A stretch of DNA of 64,000 bases from Mesorhizobium sp. M1E.F.Ca.ET.045.02.1.1. GTDB lineage: Bacteria; Pseudomonadota; Alphaproteobacteria; Rhizobiales; Rhizobiaceae. Shown here one piece after another: positions 50,527 through 60,441 of this stretch (position 1 is its first letter; the number at the start of each line of letters is the position of its first letter). The stretch lies in assembly GCF_003952485.1 (NCBI RefSeq), contig NZ_CP034447.1:2866501-2930500 (forward strand), in the 5' to 3' direction. The position numbers were made by a program, and so were the translations under genes. The notes beneath the pieces are model-generated. The model worked only from the letters and a program-made list of their open reading frames with translations, was not told the origin of the DNA and searched no databases.

Positions 50527-50675
50527 CATCGGCATTTTTCGCCGAAGTCCGGAGTAAGGCCCGTCCCCCGCCTATCCCGGGCAAACTGCGGCAGCCTATC
50601 CCCCCTCTCCGGGCTGCCGCAACGTTTCGAGTAAAGACCGCCGTGGTTCCCCCTCCACCACGGCGGTTCTTTTTT
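50527..50675 (+). ncRNA. Probable trans-acting small RNA, alpha-r7 (Smr7C)-like
   Basis: Three strong hairpins follow each other: GCCCG/CGGGC (50559-50582), TGCGGCAGCC/GGCTGCCGCA (50587-50621) and ACCGCCGTGGT/ACCACGGCGGT (50637-50667), the last followed by TCTTTTTT. Each loop is C-rich (CCCCC, CCCCCTCTCC, CCCCCTCC), that is, anti-Shine-Dalgarno. The Sinorhizobium sRNA Smr7C (alpha-r7 family, about 150 nt) lies next to polA, as I recall, and this element has the same neighbour and about the same predicted length. The assignment is by position and structure, not by alignment. Confidence 0.6.
50637..50675 (+). terminator. Rho-independent terminator of the sRNA
   Basis: Perfect 11-bp stem ACCGCCGTGGT / ACCACGGCGGT, 9-nt loop TCCCCCTCC, and a following TCTTTTTTG run: a canonical intrinsic terminator on the plus strand. 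Confidence 0.85.
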
Positions 50676-50772
50676 GCCTTTCGACAAGCCTCCGATCCTT
50701 GGTCCAATGATCACGGCTTTTCGTTTTCGGCCCGGCCCTTTAGGGTCGGCGCAAAAATCGAAAGGCAAAAGC

Positions 50773-52158
<1,386 letters not shown>

Positions 52159-52306
52159 GCGAAAATCACGAACGACGTGCAAATCAAGTTTTTGTTGATT
52201 TTTCCCCGGATCGCGGCGAGGACGGACCATCTAGCACAAGGTGCAGCGCGTCCCTTGCGCATCCCAAAGGACGCGCGGCGCCGCAGGCCGCGATCCGGAG
52301 AAGAGA

Positions 52307-52927
<621 letters not shown>

Positions 52928-52994
52928 TGGAACCCGGCGCGTTGAAGCACGTTCCTGCCGGTCCATTGTCGGAGCGAGATGCGGAGGGAATGAA

Positions 52995-53195
52995 ATGGCA
53001 GAGCGCAAACCGATCGCGAGCGCGCCGAAAGACGGCTCGAAAGTCACTGTCATGTGGAAGGACGGCGACGGCGTGATCAACGAATCCGTCGGCCAATATC
53101 GCGACGGCGGCTGGTGGGTCTATACCGACAGCAACACGCAAAAGAAGGTCGATCCGACGAGCTGGCGGCCCGCATCGGGCGATGACGACGAATGA
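52995..53195 (+). CDS. Small soluble conserved protein
   Basis: 66 residues (MAERKPIASAPKDGSKVTVMWKDGDG...), beta-rich with conserved tryptophans (GGWWVYTDSN, TSWRPA) and an acidic end (SGDDDE). The pattern A-P-K-D-G plus W is common in small rhizobial proteins of unknown function. GGAGGGAATGAA is a good ribosome site before the ATG. No function assigned. Confidence 0.75.
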   Translation: MAERKPIASAPKDGSKVTVMWKDGDGVINESVGQYRDGGWWVYTDSNTQKKVDPTSWRPASGDDDE

Positions 53196-53305
53196 AGCTG
53201 GCGCTGGCGAGGCCGGCTGCTTTCCAATAGGTTCGAACCGTCGCAATCGGAGGCCGATTCGGGGCTTGTTGCTCCGTTGGTCCTCCGCTCAAGGAGGGAT
53301 TGGCA

Positions 53306-53560
53306 ATGGGAATTGAAAGCCTGCTCGTCTTCATCATCATCGGCGCGATAGCCGGCTGGCTCGCCGGCCTCATCGTCAAGGGTTTCGGCTTTGGACTGGT
53401 CGGCAATATCGTCGTCGGGATCGTTGGCGCCTTGATCGCCGGCTGGCTCTTCCCAAGGCTGGGGTTCACCATCGGCGGCGGCATTTTTGCCGCGATCATC
53501 CACTCCACCATCGGCGCGGTGATCCTGCTGGTGCTGATCAAACTGGTGAAGCAGGCTTGA
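53306..53560 (+). CDS. GlsB/YeaQ/YmgE family stress-response membrane protein
   Basis: 84 residues with three hydrophobic Gly-rich helices: IESLLVFIIIGAIAGWLAGLIV, GFGLVGNIVVGIVGALIAGWLF and GGIFAAIIHSTIGAVILLVLI. This is the transglycosylase-associated-protein family, small inner-membrane proteins induced by stress in many bacteria. ATG at 53306 lies 7 nt after AAGGAGGGA, a strong site; TTG at 53300 is less likely. Confidence 0.9.
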   Translation: MGIESLLVFIIIGAIAGWLAGLIVKGFGFGLVGNIVVGIVGALIAGWLFPRLGFTIGGGIFAAIIHSTIGAVILLVLIKLVKQA

Positions 53561-53588
53561 TGCTCGGTGTGTGCATCAAGGGCGGGCC

Positions 53589-53735
53589 ATGAAACAGAAC
53601 CTGCTCTATCTCATCATCGGCGCGCTGGCCGTCGTGGTCATCGCCCTTGGCGTCTACATCTATCGCGAGCAGACCAGGCCGAAAGGCGTGGAACTCAAGA
53701 TCGACGACAAGGGCATTTCGATCCAGCAGAACTGA
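53589..53735 (+). CDS. Small single-pass membrane protein
   Basis: 48 residues: MKQNLLYLIIGALAVVVIALGVYIYREQ followed by a charged tail with VELKIDDKGISIQQN. There is one N-terminal transmembrane helix (about 5-23), then a short periplasmic or cytoplasmic domain. Proteins of this exact layout (helix plus GVELxIxxxGISI) are, in my recollection, conserved across Rhizobiales, function unknown. It starts 28 bp after the GlsB-like stop. Confidence 0.75.
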   Translation: MKQNLLYLIIGALAVVVIALGVYIYREQTRPKGVELKIDDKGISIQQN

Positions 53736-53819
53736 GGCCTCACCATGATGCGACCGTGAAATCGGCCGCATCGTGCGATCATCAAGCATTTGATTTTCAA
53801 GCGCTTCGATTTTCCCGAC

Positions 53820-53835
53820 TTAACGCGCCTTTAAA
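53820..53835. repeat. 16-bp direct repeat, left copy
   Basis: TTAACGCGCCTTTAAA, identical to 58050-58065. The two copies bracket about 4.2 kb holding the flotillin, VOC and Pcm genes. They may be a target-site or attachment-site duplication, but an exact 16-bp match could also arise by chance in a window this large. Confidence 0.5.
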
Positions 53836-54161
53836 GGTAAGTGATTGTTTTGTTGTTGACCGTTACTGGTCGGTGACCTCAATCTGCAGAGCAGGAGCGG
53901 GCCGACGGTTCTAACCCGTCAAGAGCGCCATTTCGCGCTCTTGCCAATTTGTAAAAGCCAACCACCGCGCTTTCGAAATAGCAAAAGCGTTGGAAATACT
54001 TATTAGATTTCCGCGCGGAATATCTTTAAACCTGTAGGCGCGATTCCTACGTCATTTGTCGTTATGTCTATCAAGGCAACACCGATGTGAGATCTCTCAC
54101 GGCCACGCCTCTCTTCACGGGGGACTCGGGATGCGCGGTCATTTTCCCATACAATGAGCAG

Positions 54162-54202
54162 CCCAAACGTTCGACACGCCCTTAGTGCGTCGAACGTTTG
54201 GG
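54162..54202. repeat. Perfect 14-bp-arm hairpin upstream of the flotillin gene
   Basis: Arms CCCAAACGTTCGAC (54162-54175) and GTCGAACGTTTGGG (54189-54202) with a 13-nt loop. It ends 84 bp before the flotillin start. It may act as a terminator of upstream transcription or as a regulator site; there is no T-run. Confidence 0.65.
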
Positions 54203-54286
54203 TGCGCAATCTCCCCGCTTTTTCAATCAACACCAGCCGGGTGGCCGTCGGGTGGACGAACCCGCGCGCGCCTTAGGAGAGAAGAG

Positions 54287-56332
54287 ATGGAAGCCCTACA
54301 ATATCTCGACGCAATGAAATGGATGGCGATCGAGGTAGCCGTGCCAGTCATCGTGCTGGCAATCCTGTTCTGGTGGAGTGGCGTGGTTCGCTACATCCCA
54401 AACGACAGGCTCGGCATCTTAGAAAAACTATGGAGTTTTCGCGGCTCCGTTAGCAACGGCTTCATAGCGCTCAACCGCGAGGCAGGCTACCAGCCGGAAG
54501 TCGTGCGCGGTGGCCTGCATTTCTTCATGCCGTTCCAATATTCGATGCATCGCGCCAATCTTGTCACCATCCCGCAGGGTCAGATCGGCTATGTCTTTGC
54601 CCGTGATGGCAAGCCGCTGCCTCCGACGCAAACACTTGCTTCCAACACCGATGCCGATGATTTCCAGGATGTGCGCGCCTTTCTCGAAAAAGGCGGACAG
54701 AAAGGACCGCAACGCAAGATCTTGCGTGAAGGCACCTATGCCATCAATCTCGCACAATTCGTCGTGCTCACCGCCCAGTCGATCTATGCCGTTAATTTGA
54801 GCTCGTCGGAACAAAACCTTTTTACCAATATGTCCAGCATGATCTCGGAGCGGGGCGGCTTTGAGCCAGTCGTCATCCATAATGCCGAGGACATGATCGG
54901 TATCGTCACCATCCATGACGGTCCCGCCCTACCGGACGGCGAGATCATCGCACCGACCGTCGCCAACGATCCGAACGACCCGAACTTCCACAACAATTTT
55001 CAGGACCCGGAGAAGTTTCTCAATGCCGGTGGCTACCGTGGCCGGCAGCTCCAGGTGCTGGCCGACGGTAGCTACTTCCTCAATCGCATTTTCGCGACCG
55101 TCGAACTGGTCGAGAAGACGATCATTGACGTTGGCACGGTGGGTGTCGTCGTCTCCTATAACGGCCGCCACGGCGCGGATATATCCGGGCAGGCATACCG
55201 TCACGGCGAGCTGGTCGAAATCGGCGCACGCGGTGTCTGGTCAACGCCGCTGCTGCCGGGCAAGTATGCGTTCAACACCTATGCCGGCAATATCATCACC
55301 GTGCCGACCACCAACTTCGTGCTCAAATGGACGAAGGAGCAGTTTGGCGAACACAGGCTGGACGAGAACCTGTCTGAAGTGTCGTTGATCACCAAGGATG
55401 CGTTCGAGCCTGTGCTGCCGCTCTCAGTCGTCGTGCATATCGACTATATGAAGGCGCCGCTCGTGGTGCAGCGTTTCGGTGACATCAAGCGGCTGGTCGA
55501 ACAAACGCTCGATCCGATGGTTTCTGCTTACTTCAAGAATATCGCCCAGACAAAGACGCTGATCCAGCTCTTGCAGGAGCGTAGCGATATCCAGCGCAAA
55601 TCGGGCGAGGAGATGCGCGAAAAATTCAATTCCTACAGCCTCGAGCTGCAGGAAGTGTTGATTGGTACGCCCCGTGCCGCCAATGGCCAGAACAGCATAG
55701 AGCAGATCCTGATCCAGCTGCGCGAGCGCCAGATTGCAGTCGAAAAGGTCGAGACCTATAAATTGCAGGAGAGGGCGGCCACTCAGGAACGCACGTTGCG
55801 TGAGAAGGAGGCGCTCGCCGAACAGCAAGCCAAGATCACGACGTCGGCACTTACCATCGAGATCAGTGAGAACGAGGGCAAGGCGCAACTCGCCCGCACC
55901 CGTCAGGAGGCGGAAACCATTCAGGTCACTGCCAAGGCAGAGGCGGAGAAGGTGCGCCTCGCCGGCCAGGGCGAGGCCGACATGATCAAGGCTGTCGCGC
56001 TTGCCGATGCCGAGCGCATCAAGGCGACCGGTTTTGCCGAGGCCGAGAAGGTGCGCGCCATCGGTCTGGCGGAGGCCGAGGCCACCGAGAAGAAGGTCGC
56101 GGCCTTCGGCGGCCCGGACTATCAGCTCAACTCGCAGGTTCTCATGCGCTTCGCCGAGGCGATCGAGAATGGCAGGCTGCCGCTCGTGCCGCAGATCCAG
56201 ATCGGCACTACCGGCGGCGAGAAGGGGGCCGCCAATGGCCTTGTCGAGATGATGCTTTCGATGCTCGTCGCCGACCGGGTTGGACGGCAAGACCAACCGG
56301 ATGTGATCCCGGAACCCGTTGAGGAGGATTGA
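54287..56332 (+). CDS. Flotillin-like SPFH-domain membrane protein
   Basis: 681 residues. One N-terminal transmembrane helix (MAIEVAVPVIVLAILFWWSGVV, residues about 12-33) is followed by SPFH/PHB-type domains: the first around 45-150 (GRDGKPL, IPQGQIGYVFA), a second around 250-420. Then comes a long Ala/Glu-rich helical coiled coil (about 470-620: LREKEALAEQQAKITTSAL, AKAEAEKVRLAGQGEADMIKAVALADAERIKATGFAEAEKVRAI). The C-terminus has QLNSQVLMRFAEAIENG, typical of flotillins. Bacterial flotillins organise membrane microdomains. It is larger than YuaG/FloT (about 510). AGGAGA precedes the ATG. It lacks the usual NfeD partner. Confidence 0.87.
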   Translation: MEALQYLDAMKWMAIEVAVPVIVLAILFWWSGVVRYIPNDRLGILEKLWSFRGSVSNGFIALNREAGYQPEVVRGGLHFFMPFQYSMHRANLVTIPQGQIGYVFARDGKPLPPTQTLASNTDADDFQDVRAFLEKGGQKGPQRKILREGTYAINLAQFVVLTAQSIYAVNLSSSEQNLFTNMSSMISERGGFEPVVIHNAEDMIGIVTIHDGPALPDGEIIAPTVANDPNDPNFHNNFQDPEKFLNAGGYRGRQLQVLADGSYFLNRIFATVELVEKTIIDVGTVGVVVSYNGRHGADISGQAYRHGELVEIGARGVWSTPLLPGKYAFNTYAGNIITVPTTNFVLKWTKEQFGEHRLDENLSEVSLITKDAFEPVLPLSVVVHIDYMKAPLVVQRFGDIKRLVEQTLDPMVSAYFKNIAQTKTLIQLLQERSDIQRKSGEEMREKFNSYSLELQEVLIGTPRAANGQNSIEQILIQLRERQIAVEKVETYKLQERAATQERTLREKEALAEQQAKITTSALTIEISENEGKAQLARTRQEAETIQVTAKAEAEKVRLAGQGEADMIKAVALADAERIKATGFAEAEKVRAIGLAEAEATEKKVAAFGGPDYQLNSQVLMRFAEAIENGRLPLVPQIQIGTTGGEKGAANGLVEMMLSMLVADRVGRQDQPDVIPEPVEED

Positions 56333-56427
56333 TTGAGGATGGGCCGGCAGTACCGGCCCATTTTGCGCTTCAAGCCTGCTACCATTTGCGGCGTCAGGCT
56401 TGTCCATGCTCATGTGGGGTTAGTTCG

Positions 56428-56811
56428 TTGCTTCTAGGAATCCATCATATTGCAATCATCTGCAGCGACTACGAGCTGTCGAAGCAGTTCTACAATAAAC
56501 TCGATTTCGTCATCATCGACGAAAATTGGCGCGCCGAAAAACAATCTTGGAAGTGCGACTTGCGGCATGGTCCTGTCCAGATCGAATTGTTCAGTTTTCC
56601 CATGCCACCCAGCCGGCCGACCAGGCCTGAGGCATGCGGACTACGACACGTAGCATTCTCGGTGGACTCAGTAGAGGCGACAGCCCGGTTGCTTCGGGCA
56701 CGAGGCGTCGACGTTGAGCCTATCCGCGTAGACCCACACACGGGACGTTCGTTTACTTTCGTGGCAGACCCCGACGGTCTCCCCATTGAGTTCTACGAGG
56801 ATCGGGGTTGA
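56428..56811 (+). CDS. VOC-family protein, YaeR/GloA2-like
   Basis: 127 residues from TTG at 56428, where homology to E. coli YaeR begins (LGIHHIAIICSDYELSKQFYNKLDF). The rest is strongly YaeR-like: KQSWKCDL, IELFSFPMPPSRPTRPEACGLRHVAFSVD and RVDPHTGRSFTFVADPDGLPIEFYE. Metal-ligand His and Glu positions (HHIA, QIELFSF, RHVAF, EFYE) are in place. YaeR is thought to be a metal-dependent VOC enzyme of unknown substrate. There is no ATG in a good position; GGGG at 56416 serves as a weak ribosome site. Confidence 0.8.
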   Translation: MLLGIHHIAIICSDYELSKQFYNKLDFVIIDENWRAEKQSWKCDLRHGPVQIELFSFPMPPSRPTRPEACGLRHVAFSVDSVEATARLLRARGVDVEPIRVDPHTGRSFTFVADPDGLPIEFYEDRG

Positions 56812-56900
56812 CAGTCGGAGGACTGCGACGAGAAGAGCGCGGAGCTGCTTGCACCCGGCTGATGGTCACAAAAGTGAAGTCGCACCAGTCGTGCGCCTCA

Positions 56901-57575
56901 TTAGACAGTTTCTAGCCGGCTGAACCGAACCGGGATGACTTTCCGAGTCTCGAGTTGCCCTGCCGCATTCTTGTCGATGACGGTCAGAAACTGTGCCTCT
57001 TCAGACGCCAAAGGCAGAACAAGGCGTCCCCCTGGCTTGAGCTGTTTCAGCAAAGCCGGCGGCGTCCGCTCAGCCGCCACGCTAACCAGGATCTTGTCGT
57101 ACGGGGCGTGCTCGGGCCAGCCGCGAGACCCGTCTCCGACGCGAATAGCGACATTCGAGAAGCCAAGGCCCTGCAGCAGAGCTTCGGCATGGCTTGCAAA
57201 TTCCTCGATGATTTCGACGCTCCAAACCTGTCCTGCGAGTTCCGCCAGGATCGCGGATTGATAGCCTAGGCCAGTCCCGATCTCGAGCACTGCCTCGTGC
57301 GGTTGGGGAGCAAGGAGATCGGTCATCAGAGCGACGATGAAGGGCTGCGAGACGGTCTTATCGAAGCCGATCGGCAACGGCATGTCCTGATAGGCATAAG
57401 GCGCGACCGCAGCTGGCACGAAGAGATGTCGCGGGATCCGCTGCATCGATGCCATCACCCGCTCATCGAGCGTTGCCTTGCCGAGTTCTTCGCTTGCAAG
57501 GTCGGCATGGATCGCAATCATCTCAACCATGTGCCTGCGTAGAACCGCAAGGTGCTCTTCGTTCATCGGTTTCAT
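56901..57575 (-). CDS. Protein-L-isoaspartate O-methyltransferase family protein
   Basis: 224 residues. The SAM-binding motif I VLEIGTGLGYQSAILAEL is near residues 96-113, preceded by MPLPIGFDKTVSQPFIVALM, the isoaspartate-recognition strand of Pcm, and followed by YDKILVSVAAERTPPALLKQLKPGGRLVLPL. Pcm repairs isoaspartyl sites in damaged proteins. It is opposite in strand to its neighbours and stands alone in the atypical segment 53.8-58.1 kb, so it may be a second, acquired copy. Confidence 0.88.
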   Translation of the reverse strand: MKPMNEEHLAVLRRHMVEMIAIHADLASEELGKATLDERVMASMQRIPRHLFVPAAVAPYAYQDMPLPIGFDKTVSQPFIVALMTDLLAPQPHEAVLEIGTGLGYQSAILAELAGQVWSVEIIEEFASHAEALLQGLGFSNVAIRVGDGSRGWPEHAPYDKILVSVAAERTPPALLKQLKPGGRLVLPLASEEAQFLTVIDKNAAGQLETRKVIPVRFSRLETV

Positions 57576-58124
57576 GACGGCAAGCTTACCTCGACCAGCC
57601 GCTGCCAGACAGCTTTATATCCTGTTCGTCTTGTCACAGTAACCGACAAGGCCGATGCGCTGGGCATTGCCCATTTTGATGCGTACGGACTGGTTTCGCC
57701 AGACCTACCCCACGCGACTTTCGCTGACGCACCGGCGCAGCCTGAAGGCCAAGCATCCTCGATGCCAGCGCGCTGAACGCTGCGAGCCCTGCCGGTGACC
57801 TTGTGGGCTCGCGATCTGCGCGCGTCTGGTGTCACGGAAAGGCAGGGCGTCGGGCGCTAGGCTGGACCAATCCAGCAAGGTCGCTGGGCACACCAGGACC
57901 AAGACGGCAGAGAAGCATGATCGCGCCGTTTTGGAAGCCGCCGATCGCTTCGCCGAGGCTCGGCTTTAAGCGCCGCGAACAGAGCGGTAACGCGCGGTAA
58001 CGGATTAAGAAATTCGCAAGGAATTTCAAACGGCTGGTCAGCCGCTAATTTAACGCGCCTTTAAACCGCCGCATCTACTCTGCAACCCGAGCGCCATCGG
58101 CACCGGGGACAGCAAGCGCAGCGC
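57576..58124. other. 549-bp gap without a convincing gene
   Basis: Small frames exist but lack ribosome sites and family features. The right end contains near-tandem GCGGTAACGC/GCGGTAACGG (57985-58004), a short hairpin CGGCTG/CAGCCG (58031-58044) and the right copy of the 16-bp repeat (58050-58065), followed by the leader of the penicillin-binding-protein gene. The pcm promoter (minus strand) must also lie here. Confidence 0.5.
58050..58065. repeat. 16-bp direct repeat, right copy
   Basis: TTAACGCGCCTTTAAA, identical to 53820-53835, 60 bp upstream of the penicillin-binding-protein start. It marks the right boundary of the flotillin-VOC-Pcm segment if that segment was inserted. Confidence 0.5.
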
Positions 58125-60377
58125 ATGGCGAACCGCAGAGACAGTCGCATCGAACCGAGCTTCGAGGGCTCGCCGCAGGCGAAATCCTCCGATGGCTTCT
58201 CGGTCAGCGAGGAGGATCGCGTCGTGCCGGCAAATCGCAAATCCGCAGCAAAACGCAAATCCGCCAAGGCGAAATCCTCGCGTCGCGGTCGCGACCGCAA
58301 CCGGCGCGGGCTGGTTTCCGTCTTCGGCCGGCTGCTCTACTGGTGCTTCGTGCTCTGCATCTGGGGCGGCATCGCGATGGCCGGCGTCGTCGTCTATTAC
58401 GGCGCCAAGATGCCGGCGGCGACGACTTGGTCGATCCCCGACCGCGCGCCCAACATCAAGATCGTCTCGGTCGACGACCAGCTCATCGCCAATCGCGGCA
58501 TGAGCGGCGGCGAGGCCGTCGGCCTGCACGAAATGTCGCCCTATATCCCCGAGGCCGTCGTCGCCATCGAGGACCGGCGCTTCTATTCGCATTTCGGCAT
58601 CGACCCGATCGGGCTGACGCGCGCCATGGTCACCAACGTTCTCGGCGGCCACTTCTCGCAGGGCGGCTCGACGCTGACGCAGCAGCTTGCCAAGAACCTG
58701 TTCCTGACACCCGATCGCACGCTGGAGCGCAAGGTGCAGGAAGTGCTGCTCGCGCTTTGGCTGGAGCACAAGCACAGCAAGGACCAGATCCTCGAAATGT
58801 ACCTCAACCGGGTCTATTTCGGGTCCGGCGCCTATGGCGTGGAAGCCGCCTCGCGGCGTTATTTCGGCAAGAGCGCGCGCGATGTCTCGCTCTCGGAGGC
58901 AGCGCTTCTCGCCGGCCTCTTGAAGGCGCCATCGCGGCTGTCGCCGGCGCGCGATCCGAAGGCGGCTGAAGAACGCGCGCAGCTCGTGCTCGCCGCCATG
59001 CGCGAGGAAGGCAAGATCAGCGACAAGGAATACAAGGTGGCGCTGAGCGCGCCGGCGACGCGCTCGCCCTCCTATTGGACCGGCTCGGAGAACTACGTCG
59101 CCGATACGGTCATGGAGGAGCTGCCCGACCTGATCGGCGATGTGCGCGGCGACATCGTCATCGACACCACCGTGGACCTGACGCTGCAGAAGCTTGCCGA
59201 GCAGTCGATCCGCCGGCTGATCGACGAAAGCGGCAAGAAGCTCAACGTCACGCAGGGCGCGCTGGTGTCGATCGACGATTCCGGCGCCGTGCGCGCCATG
59301 GTCGGCGGCTACGACTATTCGACCAGCCAGTTCGACCGCGCCTCGGAGGCGCGGCGGCAGCCGGGATCGGCCTTCAAGCCCTTCGTCTATATGGCGGCGC
59401 TCGAAGCCGGCCGCACGCCGGACAGCGTGCGCAACGACGCTCCGATCAAGATCGGCAAATGGACGCCGGATAACTATGGCGGCAAGTACTATGGCAAGGT
59501 GACGCTGGCGACGGCGCTGGCCAAGTCGCTGAACTCGGTGGCGGCGCAGCTCACCATGGAAGTCGGGCCCGACGCGGTGGTCGAGGCGGCGCATCGCATG
59601 GGCATCCAGTCCGACCTGCAGTCGAACACCTCGATCGCGCTCGGCACCTCGGAAGTGACGCCGCTGGAACTGACCGCGGCCTATGTGCCTTTCGCCAATG
59701 GCGGCTACAAGCCGGATATCCACTTCATCCGCCGCGTCACCACAGCCAGCGGCAAGGTGCTTTACGAGAACAATGGCGGCAGCGCGGCGCGCGTGATCAA
59801 GGCCGATATCGTCGGCATGATGAACTCGATGATGACGGGAACCGTCGAGATCGGCACCGCCAAGAAGGCCGCCTTCAACTGGCCCTCGGCCGGCAAGACC
59901 GGCACCAGCCAGAATTCGCGCGACGCCTGGTTCGTCGGCTACACCGCCAACCTCACCACCGGCGTGTGGTTCGGCAATGACGACGGCAGCGCGATGAAGA
60001 AGGTGACCGGCGGCGCGCTGCCGGCGCAGGCCTGGCACGAATTCATGGTCGCCGCGCATGAAGGCGTTCCGGTCAGGCCGCTGCCCGGAACATGGAAGTC
60101 GACGCCGTCCGATACGGTCGTGCCGGACGAGATTCCGTCGGCGGATGCTTCGCAGCCGGCGCCGGTGCCGCAGGCGCCGGTCGGCCAATCGCAGCCTGTC
60201 GCCCAGGCGCCGGCACGCCAGGCGCGTCCCGCTCAAACCGTCGACGCCGACGGTTTCGACATGCCCAGCGACGGCGGCACCACCGCGTCGGTCGGGCATC
60301 CGGTGCCGCCCGGCGACGTCGGCGGCCCGAAGAAACGGCGGCAGACGTCGATCCTCGACATCCTCGGCGGCGGTTGA
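58125..60377 (+). CDS. Class A penicillin-binding protein (PBP1A family)
   Basis: 750 residues, bifunctional peptidoglycan glycosyltransferase/transpeptidase. A long basic cytoplasmic tail (1-62, RGRDRNRR), one transmembrane helix (about 68-92), and a GT51 domain with AIEDRRFYSHFGIDPIG, GGSTLTQQLAKN and ALWLEHKHSKDQILEMYLN. The transpeptidase has PGSAFKPF (SxxK serine), SLNS (SxN) and SAGKTGTSQNSRDAWFVGYT (KTG). A Pro/Gln-rich tail (APVPQAPVGQSQPVAQAPA) closes the protein. It builds and crosslinks murein at the inner membrane. Confidence 0.94.
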   Translation: MANRRDSRIEPSFEGSPQAKSSDGFSVSEEDRVVPANRKSAAKRKSAKAKSSRRGRDRNRRGLVSVFGRLLYWCFVLCIWGGIAMAGVVVYYGAKMPAATTWSIPDRAPNIKIVSVDDQLIANRGMSGGEAVGLHEMSPYIPEAVVAIEDRRFYSHFGIDPIGLTRAMVTNVLGGHFSQGGSTLTQQLAKNLFLTPDRTLERKVQEVLLALWLEHKHSKDQILEMYLNRVYFGSGAYGVEAASRRYFGKSARDVSLSEAALLAGLLKAPSRLSPARDPKAAEERAQLVLAAMREEGKISDKEYKVALSAPATRSPSYWTGSENYVADTVMEELPDLIGDVRGDIVIDTTVDLTLQKLAEQSIRRLIDESGKKLNVTQGALVSIDDSGAVRAMVGGYDYSTSQFDRASEARRQPGSAFKPFVYMAALEAGRTPDSVRNDAPIKIGKWTPDNYGGKYYGKVTLATALAKSLNSVAAQLTMEVGPDAVVEAAHRMGIQSDLQSNTSIALGTSEVTPLELTAAYVPFANGGYKPDIHFIRRVTTASGKVLYENNGGSAARVIKADIVGMMNSMMTGTVEIGTAKKAAFNWPSAGKTGTSQNSRDAWFVGYTANLTTGVWFGNDDGSAMKKVTGGALPAQAWHEFMVAAHEGVPVRPLPGTWKSTPSDTVVPDEIPSADASQPAPVPQAPVGQSQPVAQAPARQARPAQTVDADGFDMPSDGGTTASVGHPVPPGDVGGPKKRRQTSILDILGGG

Positions 60378-60441
60378 GCGGCAAACTCGCCTCTCGCAAT
60401 GGCGAGCGCGTTCGGCTACATGTCCGGCCGGAGATCAAGCC

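Larger units (their letters stand above)
53736..54286. other. 551-bp AT-rich gap before the flotillin gene
   Basis: No convincing gene. It holds the 16-bp direct repeat copy TTAACGCGCCTTTAAA (53820-53835), a short hairpin CAAGAGCGC/GCGCTCTTG (53920-53943) and a long perfect palindrome (54162-54202). The stretch 53940-54150 is clearly more AT-rich than the genome around it. It probably carries the flotillin promoter and the left end of a transferred segment. Confidence 0.55.

Noticed and set aside
53900..53945. GGTTCTAACCC followed by a hairpin, resembling a tRNA T-arm as an attachment site
   Set aside because: Neither acceptor stem nor anticodon arm can be built around it; no tRNA gene is present.
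57552..57776. 74-residue plus-strand frame overlapping the pcm start region
   Set aside because: No ribosome site, overlaps pcm in antisense and has no recognisable feature.
58050..60299. 749-residue frame antisense to the penicillin-binding protein gene
   Set aside because: Arg/His/Val-rich composition typical of antisense frames in GC-rich genes; no domain, no ribosome site.
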